Origin: Azorinus chamasolen
Lineage: Eukaryota > Mollusca > Bivalvia > Cardiida > Solecurtidae
Reading direction: 5' to 3'
NCBI GenBank assembly: GCA_963576725.1
Contig: OY755244.1
Coordinates: 85,059,121-85,123,120 of the forward strand
Length of the DNA: 64,000 nucleotides
The translations under genes were made by a program, and so were the position numbers. Positions 20,530 through 30,973 of the stretch are shown here, one piece after another. Numbering within the stretch: the first letter of the stretch is position 1; each line of letters begins with the position of its first letter. The notes under the pieces were generated by a model. It was not told where the DNA came from. It searched no databases and saw only the letters and a list, made by a program, of their open reading frames with translations.

Positions 20530-20723
20530 CAGGCATTTGCAAACAGCTTGGATCTTGATGAGATTTTGAGTAAATCAACATCTCATCAGGTTCCAGACTG
20601 TCTGTAACTTGGTCACTAGTTTCTCTAAAGTTTCAACGAATCAGAAATACCCCGGTAAGTAAAAATTGCAATAGATAAAGAGTTTGGGCAGACATCAGTT
20701 TTTAACAGTATTATAAGGGTTGA
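20530..20723. mobile_element. T6 MITE
   Basis: Core GCAAACAGCTTGGATCTTG to CAGACTGTCTG, then AACTTGGTCACTAGTTTC and ATAAGGGTTGAA. Left end not clear. Confidence 0.7.
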
Positions 20724-20847
20724 AATGGGCTGCTAATGCATGTCAATTTTCAAGTGTTGATTCTGACATGCTGACTTGTAGCTTCGTCACAAGGTGACTG
20801 CAGTGTCAGTCCACATGACATGGCACATAGGACTGATCCAAAACTGT

Positions 20848-21042
20848 TTAACCCTTTCCTTCATAGATACGCCTTTCTACGCCTCTGAAAAAGTGACTTT
20901 TTGAAATCATTGTGATAAATACAGTTTTTTCTCATATAATGGTTCCAAACTACAAAATTCTAAAATTTTCCTTTTTTCTAGTTAATGCTCCTTTTCAGTA
21001 GATGTATTCAAAGTGATTGGATCTAAACATAGCATGGGTTAA
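20848..21042. mobile_element. T3 MITE with palindrome deleted
   Basis: TTAACCCTTTCCTTC to GCATGGGTTAA. Most of the palindrome is replaced by ATACAGTTTTTTCTC between CATTGTGATAA and ATAATGGTTCC. Confidence 0.9.
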
Positions 21043-21244
21043 ATTGACACTCTGATCATGGTTTTAGAATAGAAAACCTGTACATGTACATTTAGAATAA
21101 AAGCAGACCTGTATCAATTGCTACCAATTCCTAATTAGCTATAAATGTTTTTGACTGCTAATTTTTATTATAAACTTTTTACTTCGTGAATATATATGCA
21201 AACATAGTGACTTTAATTCTGAGTATTGATTAACTGAAATTTTA

Positions 21245-21709
21245 TTAACCCTTTCCCTCATATAAACACCTTATCACAGAGTAGACCCAGATCAGACAGC
21301 TCCTATATATAGAAGCCATTGGAACAGGGTCTGCTCCGTTTGCTTTTGACATGATATAGATTTGATTCTACAGGGGTCCCAGGTTCAATCCCCCGCCGAA
21401 CCAAGTCATTCGGATGAGACTTTGCAAACCAAGGCCCGATGTATCAATGCTTTACACTGGGCATCTAAAAGAACCAGAGAACCTCTATCGATAATAAGAG
21501 TTGGGCATCGCGCCTGGGTTTCTCTGTATCTGCTCCCCACTCTCTGGGGCAACCAATTAGCCCATAGTTGGCAGAAATGGACATTAATCAATACTATAAC
21601 AACAACAATAATAACAACCTTATCTCAAAAGCAAACAGAGCAGACCCTGATCAGATGGCTACTACATCTCCTTTGTTTGCAAAGGCTTAATAAGGACGTA
21701 TTGGGTTAA
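21245..21709. mobile_element. T1/T2 MITE split by a SINE-like insert
   Basis: TTAACCCTTTCCCTC and core to GATTCTACA, then the insert, then a second set of arms (AAGCAAACAGAGCAGACCC to TTTGTTTGC) ending TATTGGGTTAA. The two parts may be one element or two adjacent ones. Confidence 0.6.
21372..21620 (+). mobile_element. SINE-like element, 5'-truncated
   Basis: Begins with GGTCCCAGGTTCAATCCCC, a good match to the tRNA B box (GGTTCAATCC), followed by a moderately GC-rich body with TTCGGATGAGAC and ending in an AACAACAATAATAACAACC tail. No A box is visible. The B-box head with a simple-repeat tail fits a tRNA-derived SINE; family unassigned. Confidence 0.5.
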
Positions 21710-21922
21710 CCCATTACCTCATAGGCTATTTTTAGATCCAACCTATTTGAATAAATCTACCAAAAAGGAGCATTAACTAGAGAAATGGATTTTTTTTTAG
21801 AATTTTGTAGTTTGAAACCATTGTGATAAATAGAGCATTTGCTCCTATAGGAGCAAATGCTCTTTTCTCAAAGTGACTTCTACAGAGTCCTCAAAAGTCG
21901 TCAATATGAGGGAAAGGGTTTA
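21706..21922. mobile_element. T3 MITE
   Basis: TTAACCCATTACCTC to GGGAAAGGGTTTA. Palindrome lost its last arm segment (ATGCTCTTTTCTCAAAG). Confidence 0.9.
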
Positions 21923-22063
21923 TCACAGAAGGGTAATTTTTATCACAGACTAACAGGGGATCCAACTGTTCTTAAATCTGTGCCAGCTTTCAACAAGCTA
22001 TGACAGGGTTAAGAAAACAAGAACTTTCTGCAATACTTTGTCCAGGGTCCAAGGTTATAAATC

Positions 22064-22172
22064 TCTTGAGTCTGAGTCTGAGATCATTCTCAAGTATCTG
22101 ATTGGTCAGGAGATTCTTTGCAAGCTCAGAATCTGACCAATCAGATGCTTGAGAATGATCTCAGACTTGAGC
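22064..22172. repeat. Foldback, unassigned
   Basis: Arms CTTGAGTCTGAGATCATTC / AAGTATCTGATTGGTCAG and the inverse CTGACCAATCAGATGC / TTGAGAATGATCTCAGAC, loop of about 25 bases. No copy elsewhere in the window. Confidence 0.75.
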
Positions 22173-22266
22173 AAAAAGTTTTATTAACTCAGGCCAGTTG
22201 AATGGAAGTTACTTCATGTTGGAGAAAGCTTTGTCAAACTGCTAGAGAGTTACATAAGAATCGGAG

Positions 22267-22450
22267 CTCCAGACAAAATGTGTAAATTTAAACATTTTCA
22301 ACAATAGCTCCTTTATTTCTCCACCAAACCCTATACTGTGACCACTCTTTAGAATCGTCTCGAAGAGGTGATTCTAAAGAGTGGTCACGGTATAGGGTTT
22401 GGTGGAGAAATGACGATTTTAGTATTTTGGAACGCACCTTTATTTGTAGC
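22267..22450. mobile_element. HP1 foldback element
   Basis: TCCAGACAAAATG and AACATTTTCAACAATAGC lead into the palindrome 22317-22410 (TTCTCCACCAAACCCTATAC, GACCACTCTTTAGAATC), followed by GATTTTAGTATTTTGG and CGCACC. The same flanks occur at 27617-27790, which sets the unit. Confidence 0.8.
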
Positions 22451-22483
22451 GAGCCTGTAAGAATATTAGAAATATAATTTCTT

Positions 22484-22665
22484 TTCAACCCTTATTCTAT
22501 TATCTGTAAATTAGGGCAGTGATAGTCAAAATCTTCCCTCACCCATTTAGGGTCAGATCTATTATGATTTCATAAGCAAACAGAGCAGACCCTGATTAGG
22601 AGGCATTTGATCCAGGTCTACCCTGTTAGCAAAGGCAATGAAAACGCATTTGTATAAATTGAAAT
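22484..22665. mobile_element. T2 MITE, diverged
   Basis: TTTTCAACCCTTATTC, ATAAGCAAACAGAGCAGACC, CATTTGATCCAGGTC, end TTTGTATAAATTG. Terminal TTAA lost. Confidence 0.6.
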
Positions 22666-22935
22666 ATTTTGCCTAACCCACTTTCTCAGAGGGGGGTTTC
22701 CAGCATTTCTAAAACAATTCTTCCTTCTCTTAGAAAGTCTGTTTTTTCCCACACAACTTGTAAACAACAATGAATGCACTGAATTGTTCCAACATGGTAT
22801 CTTAAAATTTTACTGTAACATAAAATACATCAATGAAATTTCAAACGTCTAAGGCATTAATAAAATCTGCCACTACTGTGCCATTTGAGATGCTGGCAGT
22901 AACGATGGGCAATCCTCAGAAACAGTTCTTAGCCC

Positions 22936-23138
22936 TTAACCCGTTGTAAAAAAATAAAAGTCTCCTCAAATTTGGATGTAGAGCCATTTGGACAGTTTCC
23001 AATTCAATCAAGCTTTTGAGATTGACCGAATCGCAAACAGCTTGGATCCTGATGAGACACCGAGTTACTCGGCGTCTCATCAGGATCCAAGCTGTTTGCA
23101 AAAGCGAGCCTGGTCTGGAAGAGCAAGATAAGGGTTAA
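22936..23138. mobile_element. T6 MITE, reference copy
   Basis: TTAACCCGTTG to GATAAGGGTTAA with a 67-bp palindrome at 23033-23099 (GCAAACAGCTTGGATCC, centre CCGAGTTACTCGG). Confidence 0.9.
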
Positions 23139-23767
23139 TATACCACAGAGAAACTGAATCTCCAATTTACAGCCCCACAGAGCTTGCAGGAAGACATTTA
23201 TCCAGCAGCCAGACCTAATTTTTTTGCAAAATACATGTGTATCTACATTCAGCATAAACACAAAGAGAGTAATTTACAATTCAACTGAATTAAAACTGTG
23301 TTAATCTCAAGTTTAAAGACGGATTTATACAGAATCACATATAAGAAAAATATCCGAAAATTTGAAGATATCTTGAAGTCAGGAATTTGCCTCGGCAGGC
23401 TAAAGTCTAAGTACATATCTGATTCCAGCTTCAGCAAAACTGCGGTCTTGGAAAATACTTTTCTGACAGGCAAATATCTTCTCTGCTATTCTAAGTCCCG
23501 ATAAATCGCCACAATCAATATTTACAGTTTCTTGGTATTTAGGTTTAGTTAGCTAAATCCATAAAGCCTAGCAAAGACAATCATTTGTTTTTACACAAAG
23601 TGGCTAAGCAGAGATGCATGGAATGAGTGGATCTCCTCCTAGTAAAAAGAGTATCTACAAAATCATTAGTGACAGTTTTGTAACTCTGGAAGTCTGAAGA
23701 AAAAGTTAGTAGCTTACAACCTTTCCCTTGATGCAAGACCCTGCCCATTATGAAAACTAATTCTTGT

Positions 23768-24238
23768 GCTAGCCCTTTCCTCCATAAATATACAGTAAAA
23801 CCCCGCTTATGCGACCACCTAAAAGAGGTATAATTCTGCGTGCTAGATGCAGGTGGTAGCTTAACGCAGGACGAAAGTAATGCAGAAAGCTCCTAAAGGA
23901 GCTTTCTGTATTACTTTTGCCCTGCATTAAGCAACCACCTGCTTATAAAGACAACCATGTGTATTTATTAAGTGGTCACATTAGAGGGGTTCTACTGTAC
24001 TTATCAACATCTTTGAAAACAGAGAAGACCCAGATCAGACGGCTCCTATAGGAGTATGCTCTGTTTGCTTATTAAAATTGATCTGACTCTTAAGTTTCTA
24101 CCAATACTAAAAGGTACATGTATATACCATTATAATTATGCAAGTAATAAATATTCATGACATCATTATTTCTTACATCTAATTAATATTCATGACATCT
24201 TCATTTCGTTGATGAATATTCATAGAGTACAGGGTTAA
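23768..24238. mobile_element. T2 MITE split by PG2
   Basis: GCTAGCCCTTTCCTCC at the left, PG2, then TCAACATCTTTGAAAACAG and the T2 long end with an extra ATTAATATTCATGACATC repeat, ending ACAGGGTTAA. Confidence 0.85.
23793..23997. mobile_element. PG2 pogo/Tigger-like MITE
   Basis: CAGTAAAACCCCGCTTATGC at one end, AGAGGGGTTCTACTG at the other, TA on both sides. Interior foldback GCAGGTGGTAGCTTAACGC, GTAATGCAGAAAGCTCC. Differs from PG1 in the interior and in the GCGACC motif after the end. Confidence 0.9.
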
Positions 24239-24460
24239 CAGAGTTACACATTGATGTGCATCACAATGGGCATGGAGTTTCCTGCACAGCTGATCCTTCA
24301 ATACATTCCAATTTACATTCTAGTCTCGAATAAAATAGAATTTGTCATAAAGTTCTAAATTTATATCTGTTAACATTTCCAGACTCCTAAACTGCAGATA
24401 GTAATCTAGTTTATGCATGTGACTAAACTAAATATTGATCAATTTTTACCACAGGATGCA

Positions 24461-24671
24461 GTTACCCTTATCGTGCTATTTAATAAGTGTGATTTGACTT
24501 GCATTAGCAAACATTGTAGATCAAGACGAGACATCAAGTAACTGAGTGTCTCATCTGTATCCAAACTGTTTGACATTCAGTCAGTAGTTTTTAAACAGCT
24601 TGAAACAAATCTCAAGTATTTAAATATTACAGAACGTCAAAAATCAAGCAGACGTTTTTCCGCTGAGTTAA
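24461..24671. mobile_element. T6 MITE
   Basis: GTTACCCTTATCGTGC, core GCAAACATTGTAGATC ... GTATCCAAACTGTTTG, end GCTGAGTTAA. Confidence 0.75.
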
Positions 24672-24677
24672 GCTTGT

Positions 24678-24932
24678 TTAACCCTTTCCTCCATATAAAC
24701 GTGTTTTCATGCATTTGTAAACAGAGAAGACCCAGATCAGACAGCTCCTGTAGGAGCCGTCTGATCAGGGCCTACTCTGTTTGCTAATGGAATTTGATAG
24801 ATCTTTTTCTTTACCTTCCAAAATGGCTACAATGTTCCTACTTCCATATTTCATTAAAACCATTTTGTCCGTGAATATTCAGTAAGTATTGAAATTTGGA
24901 ATAAACATAGAACAGGGAATTCGCAGGATTAA
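24678..24932. mobile_element. T1 MITE
   Basis: TTAACCCTTTCCTCCATATAAACG to AACAGGGAATTCGCAGGATTAA; foldback CAGACAGCTCCTGTAGGAGC. One of the more complete T1 copies. Confidence 0.95.
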
Positions 24933-25092
24933 CATGCAATGGGTGATTTGCAGCAGTTGCAATCTGGAATATTCAAAGTGCAATGATCCAACATTGTTTT
25001 GGTGCAAAATAATTATTTTCTGCACACATTGTCATCTGCTGTAATTGTCAGAGTAGTTTTTCCTTCAATATCTTCTCAGAACATAAAAGGAA

Positions 25093-25226
25093 TGTCAAAT
25101 AGTTTGGATCCTGATGAGACGATGGGTTACTCGGTTTCTCATCTGGATCCAAACTGTCTACAAAGGTAATCAATGATCTAGCCATCGTGGCAAACTTTCC
25201 GGCAACCATGGTGGTGAAAGAGTTAA
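25093..25226. mobile_element. T6 MITE, half copy
   Basis: Core AATGTCAAATAGTTTGGATCC to GGATCCAAACTGTCTAC, then AAAGGTAATCAATGATC as in the 58539 copy, ending AAGAGTTAA. Confidence 0.75.
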
Positions 25227-25434
25227 CCCTTTCCTCCATAAATACGCCTTTCTATGCCTCTGTAATAACCACTTTTTGAAACCATTGTAATAAATAGAGC
25301 ATTTGCTCCTATAGGAGCAAATGCTCTATTTATCACAATGGTTTCAATACTACACCATTCTAACATTTTCCTTTTCTCTAGTAAATGCTCATTTTGAGGT
25401 TGGGTCTAAAATAGCCCATGGAGGAAAGGGTTAA
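25223..25434. mobile_element. T3 MITE
   Basis: TTAACCCTTTCCTCC to GGAGGAAAGGGTTAA. The long flank has lost TTCGGTAGATTTATTC, giving a more symmetric pair of ends. Confidence 0.95.
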
Positions 25435-25703
25435 TGATAATGAAAACTGAGAGACATGATAGCTACTCTATGAGCACATCAACCTGGGTCTACATAATGG
25501 CTTGCCTGGATTTCCAAGTGACTATACACTTGTTTCCTGCATTCAAAGTTTCATTCCTGATAAAACATTGAGTCTGGATCAACAGCAACCAAAACGACCC
25601 TCTGATCCACACTTGCAGGGAATTTTGATACAAGAATTGTCACTGATGACAGGAACATTTTCTGGGCATGTCCAGGCTTTTTATGCACTCTTGAACTGGT
25701 TAT

Positions 25704-25950
25704 CTAACCCTTTACCTAATGAATATTCATGTAAAATATAATGACATCATGAATATTAATTAGACTATTGTTATACTGTCAGTAGCACATGGACACAGGT
25801 CCAACTTTGACCACGGCAGAAACTGTAGAATCATATACATGTACTTCATAAGCAAACACTGAGCAGATCCTGGTTGGACGGCTCCTAAGGAGCTGTTTGA
25901 TCCAGGTCTACTCTGTTTGCTAAGATGTAGAAAGGCCTATTTATAGTTAA
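25704..25950. mobile_element. T2 MITE
   Basis: TCTAACCCTTTACC, TGAATATTCATG, core GCAAACACTGAGCAGATCC, end TTTATAGTTAA shared with the next T2. Confidence 0.85.
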
Positions 25951-26035
25951 TCCTTTACCTGATGAATATTCACATACAAATTATAATAATATCATGAATA
26001 TCTATCAGCTGATTTTTTACAATGACATAATAATT

Positions 26036-26112
26036 TCGAGGGCTTGGTGTAAAACTATTCTAACTCCTTCACTTTGTGAAGGAGTTAGAATAGTTTTGCA
26101 CCAAGTCCTGGA
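26036..26112. mobile_element. HP2 mini-foldback
   Basis: Almost entirely one inverted repeat (TCGAGGGCTTGGTG, AAAACTATTCTAACTCC, loop TTT). Sits inside a T2. The second copy is at 34473-34535. Too short to code for anything. Confidence 0.85.
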
Positions 26113-26188
26113 TATGAACACAGACTGTCTTGGCCATGACAGAAGCTGTCAAATTAGATCTCTATAACTTCATAAGCAAACAGAGCAG

Positions 26189-26722
26189 ACAGGAGCTGTC
26201 TGATCTCTCACAGGAGCTGTCTGATTACTAACAGGAGTTGTCTAATCTCTTACAGGAGCTGTCTGATCTCTAACAGGAGCTGTCTGATCGCTAGCAGGAG
26301 CTGTCTGATCTCTCACAGGAGCTGTCTGATTGATCTCTAACAGGAGAAGTCTGATCTCTAGCAGGAGCTGTCTGATCCCTTACAGGAGCTGTCTGATCTC
26401 TAACAGGAGCTGTCTAATCTCTAACAGGAGCTGTCTGATCTCTAACAGGAGCTGTCTGATCTCTCACAGGAGCTGTCTGATTGATCTCTAACAGGAGCTG
26501 TCTGATCTCTAGCAGGAGCTGTCTGATCTCTTACAGGAGCTGTCTGATCTCTCACAGGAGCTGTCTGATTGATCTCTAACAGGAGCTGTCTGATCTCTAG
26601 CAGGAGCTGTCTGATCTCTTATATGAGCTGTCTGATCTCTAACAGGAGCTGTCTAATCTCTAACAGGAGCTGTCTGATCTCTTACAGGAATGTCTGATCT
26701 CTTACGTGAGCTGTCTGATCTC
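26189..26722. repeat. 21-bp minisatellite derived from the T2 core
   Basis: About 25 copies of CAGGAGCTGTCTGATCTCTAA with small variants, including a recurring longer unit with GATTGATCTC that marks a higher-order repeat. The unit contains the T2 core arm AGGAGC-TGTCTGATC, and intact T2 sequence flanks the array on both sides. Confidence 0.97.
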
Positions 26723-26779
26723 AGTGTACTCCGTTTGCAAAGCTGTCATATGGCATCTGTAGCAAGGCTAAATGGTTAA

Positions 26780-26987
26780 ACGAGAGCCGCGTGCGGCACC
26801 AAGGCTTGTCTGATTTGGTGCTTGTCCACTGCATACACTTCTACTCAAAGAGATCTACCAACCTATGAAGTACGTCTTATACTTTTTTATTTATCAGCCA
26901 CATTAAAGTTTTTGCATGCCGCCGCCAATACCTACAACTATGACAACGCCTACAACCTGTGATCTTCGAAAACAGACAAGCTAAAAA
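26780..26987. mobile_element. H1 Helentron-like element, variant
   Basis: ACGAGAGCCGCGTGCGGC (short hairpin), GGCTTGTCTG, body, CGAAAACAGACAAGCTAAAA. Subterminal CTTGTCTG and CAGACAAG are inverted, as in the copy at 10054. Confidence 0.65.
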
Positions 26988-27100
26988 TAGGATTACTCAT
27001 AATTTTGAAACCCCATCAAGCTAAGTTTCTGCAGAGAACTGATCATAGGTTAAATGTTGACAGTTTTTTAAACAAAAAGTCACTTGTGGGAAGTAACAAT

Positions 27101-27405
27101 TTAACCCCTAGCATGTTAATGGTCTTTCATGCTTTGCCAACAGTGTTGACCCAGATCAGGGTGTACTCTGTTTGCTTATAGACAGGTCTCTACAGTTTCT
27201 GCCATGGCCATAACGTTCTGTATTCATAATTATGCCATCATATGATCGAATCTGACAAATTTTTATGATGTTACATTTTTTAAAAATGAGCATTTTGTAC
27301 ACAAATCTAACCTCTTTGAATAAACCTACCAAAAAGCAGCATTAACTAGAGAAAAAGGACAAAGTCATTATTTCTTGCATGAATATTCACCATGTAAAAG
27401 GTTAA
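27101..27405. mobile_element. T2 MITE with a T3 fragment
   Basis: TTAACCCCTAGCATG, core shortened (GACCCAGATCAGGGTG), GCCATGGCC. Then about 27300-27355 is a T3 long-flank piece (AACCTCTTTGAATAAACC, AGCATTAACTAGAG). Then GTCATTATTTCTTGCATG and AAAGGTTAA. Confidence 0.75.
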
Positions 27406-27616
27406 ACTTTTTAATTGGTATGAAAATGGACACCAGAGTAAGTTACTATCTGAATAGGGATATTGTGACAGCCACTTAGCTAGCATTTATGGAGGAAAAC
27501 TAGGCTCAAATTCACTAGTTTCACCTTCGCTTGACCCATAGAGCATTTTGCAAGGCCTTTTCTCAGGATAAAATGAATGTGAAGTTCAGGACAAGATTTT
27601 TAACCCTTTCAAAGAG

Positions 27617-27790
27617 GTCCAGACAAGATGCATAAATTTAAACATTTTCAAGGATAGCTCCTTTATTTCTCCACCAAATCCTATACTATGACCACTCTTC
27701 AAGGAGACAATTCTAAATAGTGGTCATAGTATAGGATTTGACGGGGAAATGATGATTTTAGTATTTGGGTACGCACCTTTACCTGTAGAT
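27617..27790. mobile_element. HP1 foldback element
   Basis: TCCAGACAAGATG to CGCACCTTTACC. The palindrome centre is deleted (CTCTTCAAGGAGACAATTC) but outer arms CACCAAATCCTATAC / GTATAGGATTTG remain. Confidence 0.8.
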
Positions 27791-27886
27791 CTATTCAACA
27801 CTAAGTAATTGTCCCCTGCAAAACCTACATGTATCACCTGCCTCAACTCTATAAGTATGTTTCTCTTCCATTTCTTTTCGAAAAAC

Positions 27887-28005
27887 AATGCCACCCATAG
27901 TATCCAACAATGCCACAGTATCAAACAAGCCACAGTATCAAACAATGCCACAGTATCAAACAATGCCACAGTATCCACAGTATCAAACAACGCCACAGTA
28001 CAAAA
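27887..28005. repeat. Short tandem repeat, unit about 18 bp
   Basis: Five to six copies of CACAGTATCAAACAATGC with one TCCACAGTAT interruption, adjoining a truncated T2. Confidence 0.9.
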
Positions 28006-28008
28006 TAT

Positions 28009-28226
28009 TGACATCATGACTAGTAATTAGAATCATTGTTATAATTGCATATGGACACAGAAATAATTAGCGATGTCATGATCAGAAACTGTAGAATCTT
28101 ATCTATATTATATCATAAGCAAACAGAGCAGACCCAGATCAGACGGATCCCACAGGAGCCGTCTGATCTGGGTCTACTCTGTTTGCAAAGACAATAGAAA
28201 GGCGTATTTATGGAGTAAAGGATTAA
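28009..28226. mobile_element. T2 MITE, end replaced by the tandem repeat
   Basis: ACATCATGACTAGTAATTAG onward is T2 with an almost perfect foldback (CAGACGGATCCCACAGGAGC) and TATGGAGTAAAGGATTAA. The outermost end is lost at the tandem repeat. Confidence 0.85.
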
Positions 28227-28372
28227 CCCTTCTTTACATGATAAATATTCATTGATAAGATATGAAGCCATCATATGTAACTACTAAGTTAGTTGAATCT
28301 TTACAATGGCAAACGGTAAATAGGAATCTTTGGCCAAGGCAGAAACTGCAGAATGATATCTATAAAATTCAA
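28223..28372. mobile_element. T2 MITE, half copy
   Basis: TTAACCCTTCTTTACATG through GGCCAAGGCAGAAACTGC and CTATAAAATTC, then stops before the core. Confidence 0.7.
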
Positions 28373-29046
28373 ACCCTAATCAATTTAGCCCTATACATGG
28401 TTGAAGGGTTTCTTGTAATCATCAGGTTCCAGGTTTTATAGAAAAGTTGTTGATGATTTTAAAGAAATTAGATTCTCCACAATCCATTCCAAATTGCAAA
28501 CCAACAGATGAACAAATAGAGGCAATAAATAAATAATTACCCTCCGGATCCTTGCCAGTGAGGAAATAATGACAAATATTACTTCTCCAGTGCCCAGCCT
28601 ACTATGGCCATTTCTCCATCTATCAACAGGACCCAGTGGTAGTTACTCTGGCAAATAACTGATTTTCTGTGGCAACCAATTTTCGCCCCAGCTGTGAAGT
28701 GGCCGCTTTAGGGCTATTTATATCATGATCGAGTCCTGATGATGACTGAATTTTCCAGTTCCCAGCTTTTCCCATAACTGGTCACATTCCCAGCCACAAT
28801 CAGTCCCTAATAATGATACCTATGGTACGAGCCACAATCAGTCCCTAATAATGATACCTATGGAAGTCAGTCTTGATGTGATTTTGGAAGCCATAAAGAT
28901 GTTAGAATATGTCTGCATCAATGCTGTGGGCTTCTTACCAGAATTTTACCTAAATCTTCGTCTTGAAAATCAAAGAAACAATAAACAGTATCAGATCTGT
29001 ATCCAAAACTACATTTTCAAAAGATGTAAAAATGGTTTAAACCAGA
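28373..29046. other. Mostly unique; one short direct duplication
   Basis: No gene recognised. A unit of about 37 bp (GCCACAATCAGTCCC, TAATAATGATACCTATGG) is present twice at 28792-28864. Confidence 0.5.
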
Positions 29047-29387
29047 GGTCCACTGATAATTTAAAACATGTTCAAGAATGTCATAACCATTCTTTAGAAT
29101 CTTCTTGCAAACCAACAGTGGCCACAACATAGGGTTTGGTTGAGATAAAGTAAAACCTCTCTATAATGGCCACTAAATTACACCAAGTATTTTGTGTTAA
29201 AGGCAGGTGGCAGCTTAAAGCAAGGTGAAAGTAAAGCAGAACGCTCCTATAGGAGTGTTCTGTTTTACTTTCACCTTGCTTTAAGTGGCCACCTGTCCTA
29301 AATACCAAATAATAAAACAAAATTTAGTGGCCGTTATAGAGAGGTTTTACTGTATGACATTTTAGTATTTAAGCACCTACCTTAATC
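29047..29387. mobile_element. HP1 element interrupted by PG1
   Basis: GGTCCACTGATAATTTAAAAC, ACCATTCTTTAGAATC, and CATAGGGTTTGGTTGAGATA, then PG1, then TGACATTTTAGTATTTAAGC. The last part matches the HP1 right flank, so PG1 entered an existing HP1. Confidence 0.7.
29147..29352. mobile_element. PG1 pogo/Tigger-like MITE
   Basis: First base of the left CAGT is mutated (AAGTAAAACCTCTCTATAA); right end GAGGTTTTACTG then TA. Foldback ACAGAACGCTCCTATAGGAG is close to perfect. Confidence 0.9.
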
Positions 29388-29398
29388 AGTTACTCTGT

Positions 29399-29742
29399 TT
29401 AACTCTTATTCCAATTATTATTCATCAATGAATGTAAGAAATAATGAATCCCTTCCATCAGTCTAGAGTGAACTAAATGGCATTATTTTCACAGGACAAA
29501 TGAGCTCAGCTGATATACAGTAAAACCCCCGGGCCCCGCTAATGCGACCACCTAAAAGAGGTATAATTCTGGGTGCTAGATGCAAGTAGTAGCTTAATGC
29601 AGGACAAAATAATGCAGAAAGCTCCTAGAGGAGCTTTCTGCATTACTTTTGTCCTGCATTAAGCAACCACCTGCTTATAAAGACAACCATGTTTATTCAT
29701 GAAGTGGTTGCATTAGAGGGGATCTACAGGGAAAAGGGTTAA
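29399..29742. mobile_element. T2 MITE remnant split by PG2
   Basis: TTAACTCTTATTCC and GAATGTAAGAAATAATG on the left, GGGAAAAGGGTTAA on the right. PG2 occupies most of the element. Confidence 0.6.
29518..29729. mobile_element. PG2 pogo/Tigger-like MITE
   Basis: CAGTAAAACCCCCGGGCC (extra GGGCC next to the end) to GAGGGGATCTACAG. Interior GAAAGCTCCTAGAGGAGC foldback intact. Confidence 0.85.
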
Positions 29743-29912
29743 CTAATAATATCTACAGAGTTCATTCGGTATGAAATGCTTATTCTTGCAAGAGAATTTT
29801 GAATAATGAACAGTGCAGACCCTGACCAGGGGGCTCCTTTTGCAGCCTACTGATATAGTCTAGTATATTTTCCAATGCCAGTGCATGCATGCCCCACTTT
29901 CAAAGGTTCTAT
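29739..29912. mobile_element. T8 MITE, diverged
   Basis: TTAACTAATAATATC, AGTTCATTCGGTATG, GAACAGTGCAGACCC, then a decayed mirror and AATGCCAGTGCATGC. Right TTAA not found. Confidence 0.5.
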
Positions 29913-30078
29913 AGCTGTTTGTCAAGAGATATCTGGGTCAATACAATAAAAATCTTTCCAAATAACAACTTAATGAGTATACATAAATGTCTTTAAAAGA
30001 GGTTGGTTGTTTCATGCAATATGATTAGTAATGCAGAACATTTTTTATAGCTAAACTTCTGCATTACTTCACCCTCCA

Positions 30079-30330
30079 TTAACCATTTACTCCATAAATA
30101 CATCTTTCTACACCTTCATGAACAAAAGAAGACCAAGATCAGATGGCTCCTATGGGAGCCATCTGATCAGTGTCTGCTCTGTTTGCTATTGATATAATAT
30201 AGATCTATACGAATCTAGTTTCTGCAATGGCCAAAAATTCTTATGTTCATGTGCCATAATCGAAACAAATCTAATTAATATGCATGAAGCAATTTTTTCT
30301 TACATGAATATTCATGGCACTGAGGGTTAA
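30079..30330. mobile_element. T2 MITE
   Basis: TTAACCATTTACTCC to CACTGAGGGTTAA, core AACAAAAGAAGACC with perfect GGCTCCTATGGGAGCC centre. A PG2 core scrap (GTAATGCAGAAC) precedes it at about 30030-30065. Confidence 0.9.
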
Positions 30331-30973
30331 GCTATCACCTGTCTTAAAAATTAACACATAGACATCCTCTGAGAGGTTGATGTATAGGGGGCACATTGTA
30401 CCGCGAATCGCCCGTTATTCTCTTTCCAAGTCCTTGTGCATGAATGGACCAAACTCCAATTTCTGTCAAAACATGTATTAGGCTGTCAGTGCACCATGCT
30501 ATTTGGTATATAAATTACCCCTATGACTACTGGCAAGCCTAATGCAGGGAATTATGGGAAATGGAAGAAAATTACAGGGAACCATACGTCAGGCTCAGCA
30601 ACAAAATCGTCAAAGTCCGCCAGCTCAGCACAATGTCCGTTTTTATGACCCACTCTTTACAATATGTTTTGAGGAAATTGTTGGTAATATAATATGGTTG
30701 TTTGCGAAATAATTTAGAAACTCTGTTCTATTATTTAGATGAAATAAATAATTAAAGAAACAGGAAACTCTACAACAAGCGGAAATAAAGCAGACATTTA
30801 TGCTTATAATTGTCCTAAGTTACAATTACATGTTATTGGTACTTAAAATGTAGACAGCTTAAACATATGTTTATTTCCTGCAAAACTCGGGAGTTATAGT
30901 TGCACTATTTGCACTATAATAAATAATGCTTCATGGCTTTGCAAGCAATGTATGTAGACATAGACCAGGAAAC
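30331..30973. other. Unique stretch, nothing recognised
   Basis: No repeat ends, no splice-bounded open frame I would defend. Confidence 0.5.

Larger units (their letters stand above)
25947..26779. mobile_element. T2 MITE carrying HP2 and an expanded core
   Basis: TTAATCCTTTACC, CATCATGAATATC-type long end, an HP2 insertion, GGCCATGACAGAAGC, then GCAAACAGAGCAGAC. The core becomes a long tandem array, after which the normal T2 continuation TCCGTTTGCAAAG and AATGGTTAA closes it. Confidence 0.85.

Noticed and set aside
25502..25741. Open frames on both strands between two MITEs
   Set aside because: The frames look moderately gene-like, but no splice sites fit and part of the plus-strand frame runs into the T2 end.
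26189..26722. Regular repeats resembling a CRISPR array
   Set aside because: There are no unique spacers and units are contiguous with T2 sequence on both sides; the context is eukaryotic.
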